Assembly: GCA_002423105.1 (NCBI GenBank)
Contig: DIUT01000068.1
Coordinates: 47,753-54,156 of the forward strand
Direction of reading: 5' to 3'
DNA from: Geobacter sp. UBA6151
GTDB lineage: Bacteria; Desulfobacterota; Desulfuromonadia; Geobacterales; Pseudopelobacteraceae
DNA length: 6,404 nt
Every line of letters starts with the position of its first letter. The stretch's first letter is position 1. Shown in pieces: positions 1 through 5,019 of this stretch. The notes under the pieces were generated by a model. That model was not told the DNA's origin. It saw only the letters and a list, made by a program, of their open reading frames with translations, and did not search any database. The translations under genes were made by a program, and so were the position numbers.

Positions 1-1944
1 TTCGTCCTGCCGGTGGGTGACTCCATCGAGGAAATTTTCGACGCCGTCAAGTTTACCGCCATGATCCACAAATCCGGCGGTGGTACCGGCTTTTCCTTTT
101 CACGGCTGCGTCCAGCCAATGACGTGGTCCTGACCACCACCGGCATCTCCAGCGGCCCGATCTCCTTCATGCGGGTCTTTGACACCGCTACCGAAACCAT
201 CAAACAGGGCGGCACCCGGCGCGGCGCAAACATGGGAATTCTGCGCGTTGACCACCCCAACATCATGGATTTCATCATGTGCAAGGCCGACCAGAAATTG
301 TTCAACAACTTCAACATTTCTGTCGGGTTAACGGAAGCGTTCATGCAGGCCGTTGAAAATGATGAAGAGTATGATCTTTTCAATCCGCGCGACAAAAAGA
401 AGATGGGCACCCTGAACGCCCGCAAGGTGTTTCACCGGATTGTCAATCAGGCGTGGGAAAACGGTGAGCCGGGCATTATCTTTCTGGATCGGCTGAACCG
501 CGATAACCCCACTCCCCACATAGGCGAGATAGAATCCACCAACCCCTGTGGCGAGCAGCCGCTTTTGCCTTACGAATCCTGTAACCTTGGCTCATTGAAC
601 CTGGGGAATTTCGTTACCGAGGGGGCCATAGACTGGAGTCGTCTGAAAGAGGTCGTGCATCATGCAGTTCACTTCCTGGACAACGTGATCGAAGCCAATA
701 AATATCCACTCCAGCAAATTCATGACATGACCCACGCAAACCGCAAGATCGGCCTGGGAGTCATGGGCTGGGCCGACATGCTGATCCTGCTGGGCATCCC
801 GTACAACTCTGCCGATGCGGTCAAGCTGGGCAAAAAGGTGATGAAATTCATCAACGACGAAGGACACGCCGCCTCCAGAGAACTGGGGAAAAAACGTGGT
901 TCATTCCCCAACTTCAGCGGCTCCGTATTTGACAAAAAAGGGGCCTTGCCCCAGCGGAACGCCACGGTCACCACCATCGCCCCCACCGGCACCATCTCCA
1001 TGATTGCCAATGCATCATCGGGCGTAGAACCACTCTTTGCAGTCTCCTATGTCAAAACGGTCATGGATGGCACAAAACTGGTGGAAGTAAATCCCATTTT
1101 TGAAAAGATCGCCAAAGAGCGCGGCTTTTACTCACAGGATCTCATGGAAACGATTGCGGAACACGGCAGCCTCCATGATATCGACGAGGTACCGGCAGAC
1201 GTCCGCCGCATCTTCGTCACCGCCCACGACATAACTCCCGAAGACCATATCCAGATGCAGGCAGCGTTCCAGTCCCATACGGACAACGCCGTGTCAAAGA
1301 CCGTCAACTTCCCCAACACGGCAACGGTTGAAGACGTGGAAAACGTGTACATGCTGGCCTACAAGACCGGCTGCAAGGGTGTTACCATCTATCGTGACGG
1401 TTCCCGCGACGAACAGGTGCTTTCCACCGGCAAGAAGGATGAAAAAACCGCTGTTGCGGCAATTCCGATGGAAGAAGAGAAGCATGCCGTCAAACGCGAA
1501 CGCCCCAAGGCGCTCAAAGGGTGGACCTACCAGATGCAGACCGGCTGCGGTCCGCTCTACATCACCGTCAACGAAGACGCAAATGGCCTGTTCGAGCTGT
1601 TCACCACCATGGGCAAGGCCGGCGGCTGCGCCGCATCCCAGTCAGAGGCGATCGGCAGGATGGTTTCACTGGCATGGCGTAGCGGTGTACAGGCCCGGCA
1701 GGTTATCAAACAGCTGCTTGGCATCTCCTGCCACTGCCCGTCCGGCTACGGCGAAAACCGGATTCACTCCTGCGCCGACGCCGTCGCCAAGGCTATTCAG
1801 GAACATATGCTGGCCAACGGCTACGACCTGAACGCCGAAACCAGCAAGCCCGAACGTGGCGCCTGTCCTGAATGCGGCGGAATTGTGGAACATGAAGGCG
1901 GCTGCATGGTCTGCCGCGTCTGCGGCTACTCAGAATGCGCCTAG
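1..1944 (+). CDS. nrdJ: Adenosylcobalamin-dependent (class II) ribonucleotide reductase, 3' part
   Basis: This enzyme reduces ribonucleotides to deoxyribonucleotides for DNA synthesis in the cytoplasm, using a cobalamin-derived radical and no oxygen. The frame is open from base 1, so the GTG at 13 is not the start; 647 residues are visible and the N-terminal part is missing. Numbering from base 1, the active-site motif NPCGEQPL contains Asn181, Cys183 (expected thiyl radical) and Glu185, and Cys194 in YESC is expected to be half of the redox pair. In relatives its partner Cys directly precedes the FVLPV motif, so here it would lie just outside the window. Other family marks are SGGGTGFSFSRLRP, KQGGTRRGANMGILRV, TIAPTGTIS near 327 and YRDGSRDEQVL near 465. 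A TSCPD-type domain follows at about 507-607. The tail is a zinc-ribbon-like cluster with Cys622, 625, 635, 638, 641 and 646, probably involved in re-reducing the active site. The gene ends 30 bases before a strong terminator. Family assignment is very secure. Confidence 0.96.
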   Translation, partial: FVLPVGDSIEEIFDAVKFTAMIHKSGGGTGFSFSRLRPANDVVLTTTGISSGPISFMRVFDTATETIKQGGTRRGANMGILRVDHPNIMDFIMCKADQKLFNNFNISVGLTEAFMQAVENDEEYDLFNPRDKKKMGTLNARKVFHRIVNQAWENGEPGIIFLDRLNRDNPTPHIGEIESTNPCGEQPLLPYESCNLGSLNLGNFVTEGAIDWSRLKEVVHHAVHFLDNVIEANKYPLQQIHDMTHANRKIGLGVMGWADMLILLGIPYNSADAVKLGKKVMKFINDEGHAASRELGKKRGSFPNFSGSVFDKKGALPQRNATVTTIAPTGTISMIANASSGVEPLFAVSYVKTVMDGTKLVEVNPIFEKIAKERGFYSQDLMETIAEHGSLHDIDEVPADVRRIFVTAHDITPEDHIQMQAAFQSHTDNAVSKTVNFPNTATVEDVENVYMLAYKTGCKGVTIYRDGSRDEQVLSTGKKDEKTAVAAIPMEEEKHAVKRERPKALKGWTYQMQTGCGPLYITVNEDANGLFELFTTMGKAGGCAASQSEAIGRMVSLAWRSGVQARQVIKQLLGISCHCPSGYGENRIHSCADAVAKAIQEHMLANGYDLNAETSKPERGACPECGGIVEHEGGCMVCRVCGYSECA

Positions 1945-1974
1945 CCCCACCATACAACCGATAACATCAGCGTC

Positions 1975-2009
1975 AAAAGGCCCCCGGATACCAATCCGGG
2001 GGCCTTTTT
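1975..2009. terminator. Bidirectional intrinsic terminator between nrdJ and the envelope operon
   Basis: A perfect 15-bp inverted repeat (1975-1989 with 1994-2008) has a GC-rich core and the 4-base loop ACCA. It is followed by TTTTT on the + strand, and by TTTT when read on the - strand. It starts 30 bases after the nrdJ stop and lies 28 bases past the stop of the convergent gene at 2038, so one hairpin can end both transcripts. Seen directly in the sequence; only its efficiency is inferred. Confidence 0.93.
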
Positions 2010-2037
2010 GCCTATCTTTGTCTGGCAGTGAAACGAT

Positions 2038-2895
2038 CTAACGTCCCGGCCTTCTGTCATCATCTCTTCTTTGCCCTTGTCCGTGGCCGTCCTTGCGTTC
2101 CTGTTGCCCCCTGTCGTCACGGGACCGTTCGTCTCGCTCCTGTGCCCGCGGTTCTCTACGTTGAGGCTGCTGCACCGCCTCTGGTTGCTGCCGTTGATCC
2201 CGGAATGACGGGCCTCGCTGCTGTGCAGGAGCCTGCTGCGGCGGTTGTGGCCGTGATTCAGACGGGCCAACCTGCTGGCGCGGCGGTGCATGTTTTCTGT
2301 CCTGTTGCTGAATCTGCTGGCGCACCGCCTTATCACGGGACTGGTACCGATAATGCTGGTTGCGTAGCGGCTTTTGCTGCTCCCCGTGGGGATACCTGTC
2401 TCCCGAATACTGCCGCTGATACAGAGGCAGCGGCGCTGGTCGCGGAGTGGACCCACGCTTCCATTTGTCCCACCCTCTGCGGCTTTGTTCCCAGTTACGC
2501 CCCCAGTGCTGCCCCCAGCGGGGCGGCGCATTTGCCTGCCACCCACGGAAGTACACCGGAGGTTGGCGGTAATAGCGCACCGGGATACGCAGGACAAAGA
2601 GCGGCACATATTCCGGGCTCACAACCTCCCACGGACCATTATACCAGGAGCTGGCATGCCAGGTATCACTATGGTAGACCCAGTACATGCCGTCATAAAA
2701 GAAATAGTTGGCATCCACTTCCGGCGCATAATAGACCGGATAGCCCGGCACCGGCACCAGATGCGGGAACAGCGGCAGGTTGATGCCGATATTCAGGCCC
2801 GGCATACCGACACTCATGGTTACATCGGCTGTGGCGGCACCGGCCATGCACAACAGCATGGATACAACCACCAGCCCTTGACGTGCTTTCTGCAT
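2038..2895 (-). CDS. Exported protein with aromatic core and Gln/Arg/Asp-rich tail, function unknown
   Basis: A 285-residue secreted or envelope protein, last gene of the four-gene operon. The start at 2895 is chosen over an in-frame upstream ATG at 3018 for two reasons. It is preceded by AAAGGAGGA with 5 bases of spacing, and it begins a clean signal peptide (MQKARQG, hydrophobic stretch, likely cut after AATA at residue 23). The longer start would overlap the previous gene by about 90 bases. Residues 40-155 are rich in Tyr, Trp, Pro and Phe, including FFYDGMYWVYH, SSWYNGPWE and PPRWGQHWGRNWE. Residues 192-285 are low-complexity, full of Gln, Arg, Pro and Asp, and probably disordered. The Cys in SMLLC has Leu before it, so it is a poor lipobox and signal peptidase I is more likely. 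I recall similar uncharacterised proteins in Geobacter-type genomes but no named function. Long open frames on the opposite strand here are shadows of this biased composition. Confidence 0.85.
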   Translation of the reverse strand: MQKARQGLVVVSMLLCMAGAATADVTMSVGMPGLNIGINLPLFPHLVPVPGYPVYYAPEVDANYFFYDGMYWVYHSDTWHASSWYNGPWEVVSPEYVPLFVLRIPVRYYRQPPVYFRGWQANAPPRWGQHWGRNWEQSRRGWDKWKRGSTPRPAPLPLYQRQYSGDRYPHGEQQKPLRNQHYRYQSRDKAVRQQIQQQDRKHAPPRQQVGPSESRPQPPQQAPAQQRGPSFRDQRQQPEAVQQPQRREPRAQERDERSRDDRGQQERKDGHGQGQRRDDDRRPGR

Positions 2896-2900
2896 TTCTG

Positions 2901-2909
2901 TCCTCCTTT
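2901..2909 (-). promoter_or_regulatory. Ribosome binding site fixing the start at 2895
   Basis: On the - strand the sequence is AAAGGAGGA, a near-perfect anti-16S match, 5 bases before the ATG at 2895-2893. It lies between the stop of the preceding gene (2927) and this ATG. It is the main reason for rejecting the upstream in-frame start at 3018. Confidence 0.85.
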
Positions 2910-2912
2910 GAC

Positions 2913-2926
2913 GGAAACCGGTTTCC
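2913..2926. repeat. 14-bp perfect palindrome between two operon genes
   Basis: GGAAACCGGTTTCC is a perfect palindrome directly after the stop codon (2929-2927) of the small exported protein gene and 3 bases before the ribosome binding site of the next gene. As RNA it could form a 5-bp stem with a CCGG loop. It has no T run, so it is not a normal terminator. A role in mRNA processing or differential translation is only a guess. Confidence 0.5.
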
Positions 2927-3232
2927 TTAGTGACCGCGTCGATCATGCTTGTTGCGGCCACGATTATCATGGCGATTTTTCTTGTGTTTATAATACTTGG
3001 CCGGTCGTTCTCTTTCAAGATAAACCCGGCGTGACCGCTCCACGTAGTACGGACGGCCTGAGTCTACATGGAGCTGTACATGGGGTGGAGGCGGCAGGAA
3101 GCCATTGATCCGGACACTTACATTGGGAGCGCCGGGCAGGCCAGGTGGCGCCGGAAAACCGGCACTGGCCGTATTCAGACTGAACAGGATGGCACCTACG
3201 GTCATTGTACAGATGGAAAAAACACTACGCAT
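2927..3232 (-). CDS. Small exported protein with basic His/Lys/Arg tail, function unknown
   Basis: A 101-residue precursor, third gene of the operon. The start at 3232 follows AAAGGAG with 5 bases of spacing. Residues 1-24 form a signal peptide (MRSVFS, hydrophobic core, NTASA), probably cut before Gly25. The mature part of about 77 residues opens with a Pro/Gly-rich stretch (GFPAPPGLPGAP), then a short segment that looks beta-like (VSVRING, HVQLHVD). It continues with PYYVERSRRVYLERERP, and the last 25 residues are almost all Lys, His, Arg, Asn and Asp (KYYKHKKNRHDNRG and on). It has no cysteine after the signal and no membrane segment after it, so it is likely periplasmic or surface-associated. 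It sits 25 bases after the BON gene and 31 bases before the next start. The strongly cationic tail could bind the acidic Asp-containing tail of its neighbour, nucleic acid, LPS or metal; none of this is shown by the sequence. I do not recognise a named family. Confidence 0.82.
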   Translation of the reverse strand: MRSVFSICTMTVGAILFSLNTASAGFPAPPGLPGAPNVSVRINGFLPPPPHVQLHVDSGRPYYVERSRRVYLERERPAKYYKHKKNRHDNRGRNKHDRRGH

Positions 3233-3257
3233 TACTGCTCCTTTATGGTTAGTTCTT

Positions 3258-4013
3258 CTACTCGATTGTCATGCGGTTTCGTATACTTTTAACACCGTTT
3301 ACATCATTGGCCAGCTTGGTGGCCAGGTTCACTTCCGTCAAACTGCTGGCCTTACCGTACAATGAAACCACACCACGAGTTGTTTCAACTTTGGTGTTGA
3401 TGGCGCTGGTGGCACGGTGATAAAGCAACATCATCTTTACCTGGGCAGTAATGGAAGCATCATCGATCTTCTGCCCCATGGTTTGCGCTTCTTTCTTGCC
3501 ATCGGTGACCGTCATCTCATTATTTACATCTTTTACCCCGGCCACATCCCCGGCATACTCAGTGGCCAGTTCCTTTTGCGCCAAACTGCCCGCATCGCCC
3601 CGCAGGGTTACCACACCGTCTTTGACATCAACCTCAGTGCTTCTGGCATTCATGCTGCGATTGAACAGCAGCGTGGCCTTCACCTTTTCACGGAGCCACG
3701 CATCAGAATTTGCGGTGGGGTCAGCGCCCTTTGTCACCAAGCGATTGTCAACATACTTTACGCCCGGAAGGCCTGCCACCGTTTCTTCAGCCAATGATTT
3801 ATGGAAGTTTTCCAAGACAATTCCGGTCAGGGTGACAACGCCATCCTCAGATTTGATTTTGATTTCGTCATCCTTGAGATAGGTTTTGAACACATGGGAC
3901 TGTCTGGCTGACAGTTCGATGCGGCTATCCATTTTTGAAGCGGATACAGGAGAACTGAGCGCCAGCAAAGCCATGGCCACCACCAGCATGGATACGATAT
4001 ATATTTTCTTCAT
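3258..4013 (-). CDS. Periplasmic protein with three BON domains (OsmY-like)
   Basis: A 251-residue exported protein, second gene of the operon. BON domains are small alpha/beta modules thought to bind phospholipid or membrane surfaces; OsmY is the known periplasmic example. The signal peptide is residues 1-25 (MKKIYIVSM, hydrophobic core, SPVSA). Three BON repeats follow at about 29-93, 103-170 and 183-250. Each has the typical pattern of a helix, an EDGVVTLTG-type strand pair (EDGVVTLTG, KDGVVTLRG, TRGVVSLYG), then an Ala-rich helix and a closing GVKxVxNxMT-type strand. Repeats 2 and 3 are more alike (LLFNRSMNARST against LLYHRATSAINT), which suggests a later internal duplication. No LysM or other domain is attached, unlike some BON proteins. 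The start is set by AGGAG 7 bases upstream; an ATG five bases earlier is out of frame and stops at once. The stop is 25 bases from the next gene. The family is secure; the physiological role (envelope stress or maintenance) is inferred. Confidence 0.93.
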   Translation of the reverse strand: MKKIYIVSMLVVAMALLALSSPVSASKMDSRIELSARQSHVFKTYLKDDEIKIKSEDGVVTLTGIVLENFHKSLAEETVAGLPGVKYVDNRLVTKGADPTANSDAWLREKVKATLLFNRSMNARSTEVDVKDGVVTLRGDAGSLAQKELATEYAGDVAGVKDVNNEMTVTDGKKEAQTMGQKIDDASITAQVKMMLLYHRATSAINTKVETTRGVVSLYGKASSLTEVNLATKLANDVNGVKSIRNRMTIE

Positions 4014-4041
4014 GGCATTTCTCCTATTGTTTCCTGATGTA

Positions 4042-4671
4042 TCAGAATCTGAAACCTAAGGTTGCTGTCGTAACAAAACCATCCAGAGGTAGATCCTGCC
4101 CGCCAAAGGAAGGTTCTGCCCAGAGGTATTTACCCTCCAGGCCAGCAAACATATGTCTGTGGAAATTCACATTGAAGCCAGCTCCGGCGTGAAATCCGTA
4201 CGTGATTTCAGTAGAACCGCGGAAGTTGCCGCTGGTGCCGCTTACGTCAAGATCGCTGATGTACGCTCCGATTCCTGCCAAACCGTACGGCTCAAACATC
4301 CCTATCGGAATCAAGAGCTTCCCGGTGGCAAGCAGCGGCACAACCCGCACCTTCGTACTGCCTGGCTGTGCTGCCGGAGAACCGTCGCTTTCGAAGTAAC
4401 CGGCACCCAGTTCAACGGCAATCATGGGCGTAAAGTAATGGCCCATGGCAACTTCGCCTGCAAATCCTGACTTGCTGTCCAGACGGCTCCTGTTGCCACC
4501 ATTGAAATTATCAAGATCAAAATTCTCGCTTGGCGAGTAAATTCCTGCCTTCAGCAGCACGTAGTTCGCGGGGTTCTCAGCTGTGGCGGCCATATCCGCT
4601 GCCGATGCCTGAGAAACAGCACCCATTAACGCAACGGCGAGAGCCATGGACAGAACAGTTGTCTTCTTCAT
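4042..4671 (-). CDS. Outer-membrane beta-barrel protein (OmpA-barrel/OmpW-like fold)
   Basis: A 209-residue precursor and first gene of the operon. Residues 1-24 are a signal peptide (MKKTTVLSM, hydrophobic core, SQASA), cut before ADMA. The mature protein of about 185 residues alternates polar and hydrophobic residues in roughly eight strands: about 36-45, 68-80, 82-93, 106-120, 125-140, 155-170, 172-186 and 198-209. These are separated by Gly/Ser/Asp-rich loops. It ends in TATLGFRF, and a terminal Phe is the usual Bam-complex signal of outer-membrane barrels. This fits the 8-stranded opacity/OmpA-type barrel family; there is no C-terminal peptidoglycan-binding domain. The start is supported by AAGGAGGA at 4675-4682, with a short spacer. 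The BON gene begins 28 bases after the stop. It lies about 150 bases downstream of the proposed sigma-54 start site. Whether it is a small pore, an adhesin or a structural barrel cannot be read from the sequence. Confidence 0.92.
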   Translation of the reverse strand: MKKTTVLSMALAVALMGAVSQASAADMAATAENPANYVLLKAGIYSPSENFDLDNFNGGNRSRLDSKSGFAGEVAMGHYFTPMIAVELGAGYFESDGSPAAQPGSTKVRVVPLLATGKLLIPIGMFEPYGLAGIGAYISDLDVSGTSGNFRGSTEITYGFHAGAGFNVNFHRHMFAGLEGKYLWAEPSFGGQDLPLDGFVTTATLGFRF

Positions 4672-4780
4672 ACGTCCTCCTTGGTAGAGCAGCTTGTTTG
4701 CTGCATAATGTTTCCCGTTTCTTTAACCAGCCTCATCCTGATCTGTTGCAGAACGCACCTCCTTTGCGATGAATCTGTCT

Positions 4781-4817
4781 GAACATGCGCACAACCGATG
4801 GGCGTGCATGCCTGTTC
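4781..4817 (-). repeat. Imperfect inverted repeat in the operon leader
   Basis: GAACA (4781-4785) pairs with TGTTC (4813-4817), and further in GCAC (4789-4792) pairs with GTGC (4804-4807), leaving a small internal loop. If transcription starts near 4824, this hairpin would sit in the first 45 bases of the leader RNA, where it could stabilise the 5' end. The pairing is modest and may be chance. Confidence 0.35.
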
Positions 4818-4834
4818 AGCCAAACAAGCTTAAT

Positions 4835-4850
4835 TGCAACAAGCGCGCCA
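4835..4850 (-). promoter_or_regulatory. Sigma-54 (RpoN) type -24/-12 promoter for the envelope operon
   Basis: On the - strand the sequence is TGGCGCGCTTGTTGCA. Against the known consensus TGGCACG-N4-TTGCA it differs at one position (G for A), with the invariant GG and GC exactly 10 bases apart. It points toward the barrel-protein gene, predicts a transcription start near 4824, and gives a leader of about 153 bases. Sigma-54 promoters need an ATP-driven activator bound upstream, and inverted repeats are present there. The match is seen; its use as a promoter is inferred. Confidence 0.7.
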
Positions 4851-4874
4851 GAGCAGATCAGCAAATTCAGACAC

Positions 4875-4897
4875 TTCAACAGGCTGATTATGTTGAA
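4875..4897. repeat. Perfect inverted repeat upstream of the sigma-54 promoter, possible activator site
   Basis: TTCAACA (4875-4881) and TGTTGAA (4891-4897) are perfect 7-bp arms around a 9-base spacer, 23 bp in all. The right arm runs into TGTTGAACA (4891-4899), itself symmetrical. The centre lies about 62 bases upstream of the predicted start site. Dyads of this size are typical operator sites for dimeric regulators, including sigma-54 activators, though these usually sit somewhat further upstream. Confidence 0.45.
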
Positions 4898-4949
4898 CAA
4901 ACTGGAAAGGTGGTGTACGGCGACTAATCTGAAAGCCGTCAGCCACATC

Positions 4950-4983
4950 CCGTCATGCATGATTTAGCCACCGGATATGACGG
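4950..4983. repeat. Second perfect inverted repeat between the radical SAM gene and the operon
   Basis: CCGTCAT (4950-4956) and ATGACGG (4977-4983) are perfect 7-bp arms with a 20-base spacer, and the left arm overlaps the palindrome TCATGCATGA (4953-4962). The centre lies about 142 bases upstream of the predicted sigma-54 start, in the usual range for activator sites. It could instead form a hairpin in the 3' end of the radical SAM transcript, but no T run follows, so it would not be a standard terminator. Confidence 0.4.
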
Positions 4984-5019
4984 AGCTCACCATACTGATG
5001 GCGTAGCGTCAGACTCTAT

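Larger units (their letters stand above)
4672..5019. other. Non-coding regulatory region upstream of the envelope operon
   Basis: This 348-base gap between the radical SAM stop (5020) and the barrel-protein start (4671) holds no convincing gene. A 75-codon - strand frame (4733-4960) lacks a ribosome binding site and crosses the proposed promoter. Reading toward the operon, the gap contains an inverted repeat at 4950-4983, another at 4875-4897, a -24/-12 promoter match at 4835-4850, an imperfect hairpin at 4781-4817, a stray AAAGGAGGT at 4757-4765, and the true ribosome binding site at 4675-4682. I see no hairpin plus T run after the radical SAM stop, so that transcript may read on or end by another mechanism. 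No good sigma-70 -35/-10 pair was found. Confidence 0.6.

Noticed and set aside
1328..1831. 167-codon + strand frame inside nrdJ
   Set aside because: It is an out-of-frame shadow of the well-conserved nrdJ C-terminal domain.
2028..2783. Long + strand open frame (251 codons), and another at 2374-3108
   Set aside because: They lie opposite the Gln/Arg-rich exported protein, have no ribosome binding site or signal peptide, and arise from the biased codons of the real - strand gene.
2848..2850. Possible lipoprotein cysteine (SMLLC) in the signal peptide of the aromatic/Gln-rich protein
   Set aside because: The residue before Cys is Leu rather than Gly, Ala or Ser, and a good signal peptidase I site follows at AATA-D.
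2896..3018. N-terminal extension of the Gln/Arg-rich protein to an ATG at 3018
   Set aside because: It would overlap the preceding gene by 92 bases and bury the signal peptide; AAAGGAGGA before 2895 marks the real start.
3417..3882. Two + strand open frames opposite the BON gene
   Set aside because: The - strand frame has a signal peptide and three BON repeats; the + frames are shadows.
4034..4045. CTGAT-GT-ATCAG inverted repeat over the barrel gene stop
   Set aside because: Arms of 5 bp with a 2-base gap cannot form a stable RNA hairpin and are expected by chance.
4672..4824. Cobalamin riboswitch in the long leader, suggested by the two flanking B12 enzymes
   Set aside because: I see no B12-box-like sequence or multi-stem fold, and the operon's products have no B12 link.
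4733..4960. 75-codon - strand frame with a hydrophobic middle in the non-coding region
   Set aside because: There is no ribosome binding site before its ATGs, no recognisable family, and the proposed sigma-54 promoter lies inside it; kept only as part of the ATGA overlap observation.
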